Shown in pieces: positions 26,781 through 36,225 of a DNA stretch of 57,677 nt. A model generated the notes under the pieces. That model did not search any database, had not been told where the DNA came from, and saw only the letters and a list, made by a program, of their open reading frames with translations. Each line of letters starts with the position of its first letter. Position 1 is the first letter of the stretch. Made by a program: the position numbers and the translations under genes. Origin of the DNA: Zooshikella harenae (GTDB taxonomy: Bacteria > Pseudomonadota > Gammaproteobacteria > Pseudomonadales > Zooshikellaceae); assembly GCF_018837975.1 (NCBI RefSeq), contig NZ_JAGSOY010000030.1, positions 1 through 57,677 on the forward strand, given 5' to 3'.

Positions 26781-29620
26781 ACTGACGTCTCCTCTAGCAC
26801 TGCTTTAGCTTTATTTGTTTTCTGGTCTGCGTCTTCTGACTGTGTGTTAAGTTCAGCATGTATTTGCTTGGTGGTGAGTGGGCTTTGCTGCAGCTGAATG
26901 TGGCCTGTTGTGCCATCCATCGTGACCCACTGCCCCGTTTCAAGTTGTTGAGTAAGGCCTGGAATATTAACAATGGCGGGTATACCCAGTTCTCGGGCAA
27001 CAACAGCAGAGTGGGACAACGTTGAGCCTCGCTCTACGAGTATGCCTGCTGCGGTAGGAAATAGCGGCGCCCAACCAGGGTCAGTACGCACTGTACAGAG
27101 GATATGCCCTTGTAAATCCAAGTCATCGTTAGGGCTGAATATTTTTTTGATAGGGGCAGTAACCACGCCAGGATAGCAGCCAATACCTTTTAATTGCTGG
27201 TTTTCTGATGAAGCGTTTGCACCATGAGGTACTGCTTTATCAAAGCTCGATAGTGTCTTTGCTTTAAATTCATTATGTAAGTAAACAGGTCCTACAGTTT
27301 GAAAGTGGTGGGGTAAATCCTGCTGCTGGTATTCGCTGTATTCTGCTTTTCGTGTGGTTACCAGTGACTGCCACTGAGTCTGTACTGTTGTACCTTGCAT
27401 GTACTGTTCTAACTCAGTAACGGTTAAATAAAAAATATCCTCAGGCTCAGCAATCACACCATAAAAAGCAAGCTGCTGGCCTATTTCACGATAAATGTCA
27501 CGTATTAGTCCTATCGCGCGGGTTCTTGCAAGCCGCATACTTTCTCGATTTTTTACCGCTTTTCGCCATAAATTAAGTAGTTTCCAAATGCGGTGATAAC
27601 GCCAGCGATATTTACCTAGAGGCTGCAACATAAGTTGTTGGCGAAGGGTTGATTCTGCTTGCGTTCGTAGATTTCGCTCGGTTTTGCCCAGTGTTGATAA
27701 GTTAAGGTTTGGGTTAGCGGTGTAGTTTTTTAGCAGAGCGACTAAGAAGTGCGGGTCTTGGCGGAGGGTGGTTGATTCTAGTTTCAGCTCACCCATGCAA
27801 CGGTCGCCAAATGCTTCTATATAGTCCTGACAACGTTTATAAAATTCAGGATAACAGTATTGAATGGCAGGCATCACTTCATCATTGGCTAATCCCGTTA
27901 GCAGTCGAGCCAATCCTGGCTTGTTACGGATGTAGTCACATAACTTCATGAGATGCTTGGTAGGCTCAGTACTGGCAAGGGTTTCACCAGCAAGCAAATT
28001 GTTTTGTAATGCCTCTGCATTGTCGATTCCCAATGCTTGCAACTGGCGGTGCAAGCGGCCATTGGTCATCATCACCATAAAGTCATTGATTATGGGTGCT
28101 TGCCAGTTATCTAGCAGCTGGCGTTGTAGCCACTCTGCTTGTGCCATCAGCTCTGCAATGGGCTGGGTGTGCAGTAACGCTCGATTGACTTGTTGATAAG
28201 TGCTTTTAAAGTGAGATTCAAAGTCTCTGACGCGTTTATCCATAGTCATAAAGCCCCAGCATAACCTGCTGAGTGCATGTAGGCTGTCTGGTAAGCGGGT
28301 CAGGCGCTGGCGCCAATTGTCTGGTTGGCTTTCAATAAAATCCACTGGGTCTTGTAGACCCATCATCCGTTCCATATCCGCTTTATTGGTTTTGAAGCCT
28401 GGTAGAATCTGGAGAGCGGCATACCAGTGGTTGATATTGTAATAAACCCGTCCTTGTATCAGACCCAACATATTACTTAAGGCGGGCTGTAGCGCTTGTA
28501 GCTTGCTTTTGGATACGCCTAATAACTGAAAAGTTTGCTGATAGACGGTTTGATAGGCACGTAATGCGAAGGTAAAGGTGAGTGGTAGCGTGATACCACA
28601 GTAACTTTCCTGGATATTTGAGTTATCCCAAACCTGCCTTTTTCCAATGGGTTGTTCTGGTGCAGGAAGTGAAGTAATAGGTCGTGTCTGCAACCAATAG
28701 AGCTGATCATGAACAATAGTCCACTCTAAGTCTTGTGGACGGCCCAGTTGCTGAGCAACCTGAAACCCTTGCTGCTTAATGAGCTGAATTTGTTGAGGTG
28801 ATAAACAGGGTTTTTCTTGCAATACCTCGGGGACGCTGGTGCGTTCGGTGCCTTGACCTATCGTTTGGGCATAGACAATTTGGAACTGTTTTTGATGGAT
28901 CTGAGGTTTGATCTCCTCACTGAATAAGTCGACAGTAAACTCATCACAATCCGCAGTACCTGCTACTACGCCTTCAGCTAAGCCATGGCAAGCTGAAATA
29001 AGCCCTTGCTTGCGGCTGCCATTTATTGGGTGTGCAGTAAAGAAAACACCAGAGTACTCCCCTTCGACCATAGTTTGCACAATGACAGCGAGCGTTGTTT
29101 GGGAAAGAGACCGCTGATGCTGTTGACGATAGCGAACAGCACGCTCACCAAAGCCACTTACCATGACATTAATAACGGCCTTAGCGATATCTGGATAGTC
29201 TTCCAGGCAAATAAAAGAATCTAACTGACCTGCAAATGATAAAGTGGTTGAGTCCTCATCTGCGGCAGAAGAGCGAACGGCTAATCGGCCTTTAGGTAGC
29301 TCAGCTAAATAATGTTTGAGTTTTGATGCTAAATTAGGTGCAAGGTTTGAGGCAGCAAGTTTTTGTCGTATGAGAGCACATTGCTCTCGCTGTTCAGTCG
29401 GTGATAGCTGATCTAAAGCGCGGACCTGGTCAGTGAGCTGGCAATAGGCAAGTTGTTGCTCAAAAGAGGTGGTTGTTAATACGATCCATGCTGGCACTTG
29501 ATACTGATTACGGGTTAGCCAAGCCAGGTTATAAGCTTTGCCTCCCAGCAGGTTTTTATCCGCACTGCAAGCTGCTTGCGCATCCATGACCATATGCTCA
29601 TAGGTCGTATTAACCATCAT
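26777..29620 (-). CDS. PEP-synthase-like dikinase lacking a PEP-binding domain
   Basis: About 947 residues. The N-terminal ATP-grasp (PPDK_N) domain shows KNLLGGKAYNLAWL, RSSAADEDSTTLSFAGQLDS and the metal/ATP segment RPQDLEWTIVHDQLYWLQTRPI. A long middle region follows, then a C-terminal swivelling phosphohistidine domain with VERGSTLSHSAVVARELGIP (catalytic His about residue 870). The PEP/pyruvate TIM barrel of PpsA is absent, as in rifampin phosphotransferases, so the beta-phosphate of ATP would go through the His to an alcohol. The start ATG 29620 overlaps the reductase TGA by 4 bases. I infer that it phosphorylates an operon intermediate; antibiotic inactivation is the alternative. Confidence 0.78.
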   Translation of the reverse strand: MMVNTTYEHMVMDAQAACSADKNLLGGKAYNLAWLTRNQYQVPAWIVLTTTSFEQQLAYCQLTDQVRALDQLSPTEQREQCALIRQKLAASNLAPNLASKLKHYLAELPKGRLAVRSSAADEDSTTLSFAGQLDSFICLEDYPDIAKAVINVMVSGFGERAVRYRQQHQRSLSQTTLAVIVQTMVEGEYSGVFFTAHPINGSRKQGLISACHGLAEGVVAGTADCDEFTVDLFSEEIKPQIHQKQFQIVYAQTIGQGTERTSVPEVLQEKPCLSPQQIQLIKQQGFQVAQQLGRPQDLEWTIVHDQLYWLQTRPITSLPAPEQPIGKRQVWDNSNIQESYCGITLPLTFTFALRAYQTVYQQTFQLLGVSKSKLQALQPALSNMLGLIQGRVYYNINHWYAALQILPGFKTNKADMERMMGLQDPVDFIESQPDNWRQRLTRLPDSLHALSRLCWGFMTMDKRVRDFESHFKSTYQQVNRALLHTQPIAELMAQAEWLQRQLLDNWQAPIINDFMVMMTNGRLHRQLQALGIDNAEALQNNLLAGETLASTEPTKHLMKLCDYIRNKPGLARLLTGLANDEVMPAIQYCYPEFYKRCQDYIEAFGDRCMGELKLESTTLRQDPHFLVALLKNYTANPNLNLSTLGKTERNLRTQAESTLRQQLMLQPLGKYRWRYHRIWKLLNLWRKAVKNRESMRLARTRAIGLIRDIYREIGQQLAFYGVIAEPEDIFYLTVTELEQYMQGTTVQTQWQSLVTTRKAEYSEYQQQDLPHHFQTVGPVYLHNEFKAKTLSSFDKAVPHGANASSENQQLKGIGCYPGVVTAPIKKIFSPNDDLDLQGHILCTVRTDPGWAPLFPTAAGILVERGSTLSHSAVVARELGIPAIVNIPGLTQQLETGQWVTMDGTTGHIQLQQSPLTTKQIHAELNTQSEDADQKTNKAKAVLEETSV

Positions 29621-32043
29621 GATGCATTCCCCCAAGCTTGAGTTGCAGTAGATTCCAATGCATTGATCATGGCTAAGGTCGTTGCCGTCAGGCGGGTCAT
29701 AAATGGATAATCCTGCAGGGTATTTGCCAGCCAGTAGTGAGCAAGCCGGTTAACAGTAAAATCCAATAAACTGTAATGAAAACCCAAGTGCCACTGGGTT
29801 TTATCTAGAGTCATCTTTGTAGCTTGTTCCAGTTGCTGGCGGTGGAATTCACTGAACTTCAGTAAATAGGCTGGCGTTACCTGTTCTGGTTTTAAGGTAA
29901 ATGCTAACAGCTCAACGCAGTCACGTTGTGGTAAGTGCCAGGTGGCTAACTCCCAGTCCCAAGCACATAGCTTCAGTTGGTTGCTGGTTTCACGAAACGC
30001 TAAATTGCGTGGATTAAAATCACCATGAATAAGTGTTTTGGGTTGTCGATCTAAAATGCCCCACCACATAGGCAGGTTTTCTAAGATAAGTTTTAGCTGT
30101 TGCTGATCTTGCTCAGTAAACCACTCGGGAAACTCATTAAATCCATGGTTTTGCAATAGCCGCCAAAGAGGCTGAAGCTGTACCATTTTTGTTTGGTTCA
30201 TTACGCAGAGATTGAACTGTTCGAAAACCTGCTGTTCTTGTCCTAGAAATAAGCCGTGAAACTCAGCGATATCTTTGATTGCAGTCGTGATATGTGCCTC
30301 ATGCCAGCCAGCCAGGTCATCAACGGTATTCATCAGTGTTAATGAATCCAACCATTCCAGTACCAATAGGTAAATTTCTCGCTCTTGGTTTTGGTATTGA
30401 CCAAAGCATTGGGGGGCTATATCTGTAAAACAAGAGTCGTTGAGCTGATAAAGTTGCATTTCCCGCTGGTGACAGCCTTTGAAGAAAGTAGTACCACCCG
30501 CACGTTTTATTTCTTCTGCCAAGCGTGGATCACAGAATTGAGCCAAGGTCTGAAGCGTGTGAATAGCTTCTTCATCAGTCGGCTTAATTTTCAACATGAC
30601 CTGAAGTGGCTGGTGTTGGTGCTGGAAATATAAACTGGCAGGTAATAAACCAAGAAACTTAGTGGTATGTTCTGATGTTAAGCGGCAGACAATACTTTCT
30701 GCATGACAGGGAGTTTCGCTAATTTTTATATGTTCTAACGCTTTGAAATGCTCTCCCATATGCGCTTGAAAAAAAGAAGGCGTTAGTTCTTCTTTTCGTA
30801 AGAATTTTATCGGACGATTTCTGCCTAAACGATCATGTGCTGCAGCAAACTGACCACTGGCGATAGCCGACAGTGTTGAAAGGTCAAGTGACAGACAAAA
30901 CCCTGCAATGATCTCAGCAAAGCGCGCTGACTGGTGACTTCCTGCACAGCCTAATAGTGCAAGACACTCTTGTTGATGAGGTAGGCCAGTACCACCACCC
31001 ACAGTACCCACCACCAAGCCTGGTAATAACATGCAGGCATAAATCCCTTGTTCCGTTTGTTCAATATGAAGGTGTGCCAGGCTGGACTCATGAACGCACG
31101 CAATATCTTGTCCAGTGGCTGTGAAAATAGCAGCAATAATATTGGCTACGTTAGCATTAACACCTGGAATACCTGCTTGTATGCTACCAGTGACGCCAGC
31201 TTGATAAGCTGAAACTAAATCCTTGGCTGAAACTTTTAATATTCGTTGTAAGACAGTTTCTGGAATATGAGCTTCAGCAATAACGCGTGTGCCTCGTCCA
31301 GACAAAAAACTTTGATAAGATGTTTTTTTATCACTGGCTAAGTTAGCTTCAATAAAAAATTGTTCGATAGTATGGCGGGGCTGATACTCTTGCAAAATCC
31401 ACTGGCATGCATGCCAAGTGCAACTGGTTGTCATGTTTTGCCCAGAGGCATCACCTGTTTGATAGATAAAATTTAAATGAATAATACGCCCTAAAATTAA
31501 TGGCTTTAATTCTATTAGTTCGGCATGTCGAGAACGTTGGCGTGTTTTTTCTTTAATGGCAATAAAATGTTTTCTAAGCCACTCCGAAAAATGTAAGGCA
31601 CTTGTCAGACAGTCAAACTTAAAAAAAGGTGTGCGGATCATTCGTTGAGACAATACGGCAGTGCTAACACCACCGCTTTTAGAAATGGCGGTAGCTCCAC
31701 GCGTAGCTGAAGCAACAAGAGCACCCTCTGTCGTTGCTAATGGTGTGTAAATAGTGCCTGTTGCATGCTGTCCATTAAATAAAAGTGGACCAGCAAGCCC
31801 AATAGGTACTTCTACTGAGCCAACAAAATTTTCTATATTAAACCTTAGTTGATCTGCTCTTAAGGACGTTTTTCCTACTCTATTAAACAGCTGTCCTGAC
31901 TTTTCTTTTAGGAAGTCTAAACGAGTTTGTCTTGCTTCTTCAGTATAACGGCCACGCGCAGGAATTCTTTCTAATGAGTGTGTGCTAGTTAGCTCTAAAG
32001 GTTCTTCGGACGTTTTTGGTATTACAATTTTGGGTGCAGTCAT
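29617..32043 (-). CDS. Class I HMG-CoA reductase fused to an APH-fold kinase
   Basis: Residues 1-420 are a class I HMG-CoA reductase with every catalytic residue visible: Glu106 in LATTEGALVAS, Lys239 in ASDKKTSYQSF, Asp313 in TGQDIACVHES and His403 in AAAHDRLGRNR. The GTVGGGTGLPHQ block is also present. Residues about 430-800 form an aminoglycoside-phosphotransferase-like kinase with IHGDFNPRN (about 672-680) and the metal Asp in CAWDWELA (about 696). The enzyme would reduce HMG-CoA or a related thioester to an alcohol, and the kinase could phosphorylate it. No other mevalonate genes are in the window. AAGGA precedes ATG 32043. It is the first gene of the tight operon. Such a fusion is new to me. 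Confidence 0.82.
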   Translation of the reverse strand: MTAPKIVIPKTSEEPLELTSTHSLERIPARGRYTEEARQTRLDFLKEKSGQLFNRVGKTSLRADQLRFNIENFVGSVEVPIGLAGPLLFNGQHATGTIYTPLATTEGALVASATRGATAISKSGGVSTAVLSQRMIRTPFFKFDCLTSALHFSEWLRKHFIAIKEKTRQRSRHAELIELKPLILGRIIHLNFIYQTGDASGQNMTTSCTWHACQWILQEYQPRHTIEQFFIEANLASDKKTSYQSFLSGRGTRVIAEAHIPETVLQRILKVSAKDLVSAYQAGVTGSIQAGIPGVNANVANIIAAIFTATGQDIACVHESSLAHLHIEQTEQGIYACMLLPGLVVGTVGGGTGLPHQQECLALLGCAGSHQSARFAEIIAGFCLSLDLSTLSAIASGQFAAAHDRLGRNRPIKFLRKEELTPSFFQAHMGEHFKALEHIKISETPCHAESIVCRLTSEHTTKFLGLLPASLYFQHQHQPLQVMLKIKPTDEEAIHTLQTLAQFCDPRLAEEIKRAGGTTFFKGCHQREMQLYQLNDSCFTDIAPQCFGQYQNQEREIYLLVLEWLDSLTLMNTVDDLAGWHEAHITTAIKDIAEFHGLFLGQEQQVFEQFNLCVMNQTKMVQLQPLWRLLQNHGFNEFPEWFTEQDQQQLKLILENLPMWWGILDRQPKTLIHGDFNPRNLAFRETSNQLKLCAWDWELATWHLPQRDCVELLAFTLKPEQVTPAYLLKFSEFHRQQLEQATKMTLDKTQWHLGFHYSLLDFTVNRLAHYWLANTLQDYPFMTRLTATTLAMINALESTATQAWGNAS

Positions 32044-32356
32044 ACATCCTTTCCTGCTATTTTATACCCTACCTAGAGTATTCTTACGTTATTTTTTCTC
32101 ACAAAAAGCTATATGTTTTGATATGATTTTATGGGTTTTTTACCAGTAAAAGAATTTGCAATTCTTTCATTAAGTTATATGTAAAAGATATTGTTTAATA
32201 TCGTAGTTTACTGCTATCAGCTTGTTTTGTTGAGTAAAACACCTTATAGCAGGAATACTGTTAAACAATCAAAAGTAGGTTTTCTCCATAATAACTTATA
32301 TAGCTCATTGCATACTTAGTTGCTGAGATTAGCTATTAATGTATTGTATTATTACC
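32044..32356. promoter_or_regulatory. Probable promoter region of the HMGR operon
   Basis: 313 AT-rich bases between the UbiA-like gene and the reductase gene, both on the minus strand. This is the only sizeable gap at the head of the operon, so a promoter is expected here. I found no distinctive operator or terminator. Confidence 0.35.
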
Positions 32357-33289
32357 TTAACTAGTCAGACTTGAAATTATGATCATCCATAAGCTACAAA
32401 GAATATGAATGCCTACGGCAGCTTCATTGTATCGACGAGCTTGTATACTTGGTGAGATTAAAAATCGGGTAAGAGACAATAAGCATAGTAGGGATGTACC
32501 AATAATAATAGTGTAAACCCACCAATGATTTGTTAAAAAGTAATAAATCAACAGTATAGCAAAGAGACTTACAGCAAATACGCAGCAGACAACTAAAGTG
32601 ATAGCTTGCGATATACCTAAAACGGATGAGTAAGTTGGAATGTTTTTATTTTCTTCTTCACTTGGTTTTGTTTTCCGAACAAATTCGAATGAAAAACCTG
32701 AAAAGAAGAAGAGGAACATAATTAGAGAAATTAAACTTAAGTTAGTTGAGCTATAACCTGCTAGAAAATAAAACCACAAGCCAATAAGAGGCATAATTAG
32801 CATATGTGAAAAACTATAGCTAATGAGGTGTTGGTTAAGCCACTTAGAGCTGAAAAACTCAAATGTCATCAGTGTTAACCAGCCAAGCATTAATAACCAG
32901 GACTGTAAAGAGTATAAATCATTGCTTTCTACAACTAAGGTTGATAAGCCAGTGATAATAAACGCAATAACACCAAGTACTTTTAGATGATATAAGCTAA
33001 TATACCCTTGTTGTAGAACACGATCAGCATGGAAGGTATTATCGATTTTATAGTCTTTATGTTCATCAAGAATTCGCAATAATAAAAAAATACTTACCGC
33101 TGCAAAACAATTGGTAATATCATGCCATATTGGTATCGCGTCTGATGAGCTGTGTTTGGCTATAGCTGAAATTGCTAAGTATAGTGATATTGCTAATAAG
33201 GCGTTGGCTAATGGAAAGCGCTCTTTTGCCCAGGCATATAGTCGATTAAGCAAAGGGGAGTCGTGAGAAAGTGTGTTTGCCTGTGCCAT
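32357..33289 (-). CDS. UbiA-superfamily prenyltransferase-like membrane protein
   Basis: 310 residues with seven to nine membrane helices. The first aspartate-rich motif of the UbiA family is seen as RILDEHKDYKIDNTFHADR (Asp at the first, second and third motif positions). The second motif region is replaced by FEFVRKTKPSEEENKNIPTYSSVLG, a variant found in a UbiA subgroup of unknown function. UbiA proteins transfer prenyl groups to acceptors in the membrane. A GGAGA site precedes ATG 33289. It lies 313 bases upstream of the HMGR fusion gene on the same strand and may supply the isoprenoid step for that operon. It differs from the true ubiA at 36226-37095. Confidence 0.72.
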   Translation of the reverse strand: MAQANTLSHDSPLLNRLYAWAKERFPLANALLAISLYLAISAIAKHSSSDAIPIWHDITNCFAAVSIFLLLRILDEHKDYKIDNTFHADRVLQQGYISLYHLKVLGVIAFIITGLSTLVVESNDLYSLQSWLLMLGWLTLMTFEFFSSKWLNQHLISYSFSHMLIMPLIGLWFYFLAGYSSTNLSLISLIMFLFFFSGFSFEFVRKTKPSEEENKNIPTYSSVLGISQAITLVVCCVFAVSLFAILLIYYFLTNHWWVYTIIIGTSLLCLLSLTRFLISPSIQARRYNEAAVGIHILCSLWMIIISSLTS

Positions 33290-34095
33290 ATAAAGATCTC
33301 CTGTTTCCCTACGATAAATGTGTGGAGATTACTCCTGTTGTATCAGCATGTGTTCTCCCTCCTCGTGTGCTTTTATTATCTTATAAAGCTATTTGAGTAC
33401 TCTGCCCAAAGCTTATTTTTTTATTATTAGCTGTTATCTTTTTGGATCACTTTAGGGTTTTATGTATATAGATAATTATTTAGTTGACAATGATTTTTAG
33501 GGCATATGATTTACCTTCTTCATTATTATCACCCTTATAAATCATTTGTTGTAGCTGTATGCCTCCTATATACACTAAGCAGGTTTATTAATAACGTGCT
33601 ACATCTAACAGTTGATTTTGGATAGCGGTTATTGCAAGGTCATGTTGTATTGTTAACATACCTGATAACATTGGTTAAATGTATACCCAGATCAACATAT
33701 CATGACTTCAGATCCAATTGTCATTATATAAATATTTAAAATGTATACAACATGTTTGTTATTGTTTTTTTGTGTTAATTAGTTTGTTAGACAATATGGC
33801 TGAAAGGATACTCTTAGTTTGTTTTATCTAGGGGCGTTTTAAGATAGATAGAGTTGAATGGAATGAAAATATCTTAATAAAAAGTAGGTATGGCATGATT
33901 GGGTGATTGTCTAACAAGCAAAGGCTATAGGTTGGTATTATCTAAATTTTATGCATACTTATTGACAACTTAACCTCTCCGTTTGCCATAAACAAATAAC
34001 TGTCTTCTATTGCATGTTAAGTAAAGGGTGATACTAATTAAGGTGATCTGTAAAGGATAATAAGTAGGGTCACTTCTTTAATCAGAATGAGACTT
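33290..34095. other. Intergenic region downstream of phoR
   Basis: About 800 AT-rich bases with no credible ORF, repeat or RNA gene that I could identify. It separates the conserved housekeeping block from the accessory lipid-type operon and marks one synteny breakpoint. Confidence 0.45.
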
Positions 34096-35382
34096 TCAAG
34101 CTGCATTTTCCATCAAGTGTTGAGGGGAAAAATGACAGGTGAATGTGCTGCCTTTACTTAATTCACTGATGATTTCAAGACGTCCATAATGTCGCAGTAG
34201 AACATGCTTGACTATCGCGAGTCCCAATCCCGTTCCTCCGGTCATTTTCGATCGACTGGCATCTGCCCGATAAAAGCGTTCTGTCAGGCGTGGAATATGT
34301 TTGGGGTCGATACCAACACCATCATCCATCACTGATAGGTGTGCTCCTTTTTCATCTTCCCACCAGTACACATTGATAGCACCTTTAGGCGGTGTGTATT
34401 TGACAGCATTGAAAATCAAGTTAGAAAATGCACTATGAAGCTCTCGTTCGTACCCCATTAAAATAGCATTTGGATTACAGACAAAACTGATTTTATGCTG
34501 TTTTTCACCACTAAGGGCTTTAGCATCATTGATAATATTAGTGAGTAGTTTTTCTATATTGACTTCTTGAGGGTCACTAATTTTATCACTGGTTTCTAAA
34601 CGAGATAACAGTAATAAATCACTAACCAGATTTTCCATCCGATCAGATTGCTGTTGCATTTGGTGAATTGCTCGGAGCCATCGTTCAGGCAGGCTATCAG
34701 CATTATCTGCAAAAGTTTCTAAATAACCGCGGATAACTGTCAGAGGTGTACGTAATTCATGAGATACATTGGCGACAAAGTCTTTACGCATTTGCTCAAG
34801 GTTATGTAATCGTGTGATATCCCGCGCTAACAGTAACCTATCATTTCGACCAAATAGTGTAATCGTAAAGAGTAGGTGGATTTGCTCTGTGATAGGTGAA
34901 GGTATCTCTAATGGATCTGCATAGCGCTTTTCTTCAAAGTATTTACAAAATACAGGATCACGAATCAGATTGGTGATGAGCTGACCACGGTCTACAGGTG
35001 AACGAAATCCTAATAGCTTTTCAGCGGCATGGTTCCACCACTCCAAATTACCATGGCTGTCAATCATAACTACTGCATCAGAGAGTGCTGCCGTTGAGTC
35101 TTGTACTCTATCAATAACCGCTTGTAAGCGAGCACGGGACTTTTGATGGCTCCGTTGGAGTCGGTAGATAGCATCAAAGATTTCTCCCCAGATACCTCGA
35201 CTTTCTGGTGGTTCATTATTGGTGAGCTCACTTTCCTGAAGCCAATGGTTTAATTTATAAACCTGTACTAGGGTCCAGAAGAGATAACTACTCAAAGTTA
35301 CAACTAGGGTCCAAGCAAGCTCATCAATGGCAAGCCCAAAGATGACTACAATGACTGCCCCAAAAAACAATCGTTGTGGCAT
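34096..35382 (-). CDS. phoR: Phosphate-regulon sensor histidine kinase PhoR
   Basis: 428 residues with two N-terminal membrane helices, a PAS domain (about 95-200, containing DSHGNLEWWNHAAEKLLGF), an H-box VANVSHELRTPLTVIRGYL and an ATPase domain with NLIFNAVKYTPPKG, DDGVGIDPKHIPRLTERFYR and GGTGLGLAIVKHVL. This is the standard PhoR plan, with a membrane anchor but no large periplasmic sensor. It receives phosphate status from the Pst/PhoU system and phosphorylates PhoB. The gene follows phoB by 20 bases on the same strand. Confidence 0.95.
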   Translation of the reverse strand: MPQRLFFGAVIVVIFGLAIDELAWTLVVTLSSYLFWTLVQVYKLNHWLQESELTNNEPPESRGIWGEIFDAIYRLQRSHQKSRARLQAVIDRVQDSTAALSDAVVMIDSHGNLEWWNHAAEKLLGFRSPVDRGQLITNLIRDPVFCKYFEEKRYADPLEIPSPITEQIHLLFTITLFGRNDRLLLARDITRLHNLEQMRKDFVANVSHELRTPLTVIRGYLETFADNADSLPERWLRAIHQMQQQSDRMENLVSDLLLLSRLETSDKISDPQEVNIEKLLTNIINDAKALSGEKQHKISFVCNPNAILMGYERELHSAFSNLIFNAVKYTPPKGAINVYWWEDEKGAHLSVMDDGVGIDPKHIPRLTERFYRADASRSKMTGGTGLGLAIVKHVLLRHYGRLEIISELSKGSTFTCHFSPQHLMENAA

Positions 35383-35402
35383 GGTTTACCAATCTATACT
35401 GA

Positions 35403-36092
35403 CTAACCTTTGGTGGAAAAACGATAACCCGTACCACGTACCGTTTGTATCAAGCGGTCATGGCCATTACCTAATGCTTTACGCAGGCGGCGGATATGGA
35501 CATCAACAGTACGCTCCTCAACATAAACATTGCCTCCCCATACTTGATCAAGCAGTTGACTACGGGTATAGGCACGTTCTTGATGAGTCATAAAAAATTG
35601 TAGCAGGCGATATTCAGTGGGACCCATATCAGTAGGTTTGCCATTGATTGTTACTCGGTGGCTGACAGGGTCAAGCTCAAGTCCTTCAACTCGAATGGGT
35701 TCTTGTGGTTCTTGAGCACCTGAACGGCGTAAGACTGCTTTTAGGCGAGCAACGAGTTCGCGTGGTGAGAATGGTTTAGTGATATAGTCATCTGCACCAA
35801 CCTCTAAGCCTTGTATTTTATTATCTTCTTCTCCTTTAGCGGTCAGCATAATGATAGGAATGCCAGCCGTCATTTCGTCCCTTCGTAAGCGCCGAGCCAA
35901 TTCTATTCCACTGGTACCAGGTAACATCCAGTCCAGCAGAATTAGGTCTGGCTTTTTGTCAATGATAATACCGTGCGCATCTTGTGTATTGTCTGCTTCC
36001 AGACATTCATAGCCAGCCATTTCTAGGGCGACTGCAATCATTTCCCTGATTGGGGCTTCATCATCAACAATAAGTATTTTTTTGCCAACCAT
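35403..36092 (-). CDS. phoB: Phosphate-regulon response regulator PhoB
   Basis: About 229 residues: a receiver with [15 protein letters not shown], phospho-acceptor Asp in [10 protein letters not shown] and Lys in [11 protein letters not shown], then a winged-helix OmpR-type output domain with [30 protein letters not shown] and [12 protein letters not shown]. It binds pho boxes and activates phosphate-starvation genes. ATG 36092 lies better placed behind the AAGG site than TTG 36098. Operon with phoR. Confidence 0.95.
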   Translation of the reverse strand: MVGKKILIVDDEAPIREMIAVALEMAGYECLEADNTQDAHGIIIDKKPDLILLDWMLPGTSGIELARRLRRDEMTAGIPIIMLTAKGEEDNKIQGLEVGADDYITKPFSPRELVARLKAVLRRSGAQEPQEPIRVEGLELDPVSHRVTINGKPTDMGPTEYRLLQFFMTHQERAYTRSQLLDQVWGGNVYVEERTVDVHIRRLRKALGNGHDRLIQTVRGTGYRFSTKG

Positions 36093-36225
36093 GTTCAAGC
36101 CTTCTCTTCGCTCTACGGGTCAGCAACTCATTACACAGACTGTTTGTTACAATTAAATGACAATTAAAAGGCTATTGATTGAAACCTTTTAGGCATTTAA
36201 CAGATATGCCAAATGGTCCTAACTG

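Noticed and set aside
29617-32043. HMGR domain might lack its catalytic lysine because the GDASGQNM block has no nearby Lys
   Set aside because: The catalytic Lys of class I enzymes lies in the later DKK motif, which is present as ASDKKTSY (Lys239); all four catalytic residues are intact.
17662-33289. Reading the operon as a complete archaeal ether-lipid pathway
   Set aside because: No glycerol-1-phosphate dehydrogenase, GGGP synthase or geranylgeranyl reductase is visible; only CarS-like, HMGR and UbiA-like parts are shared, so the claim is too strong.
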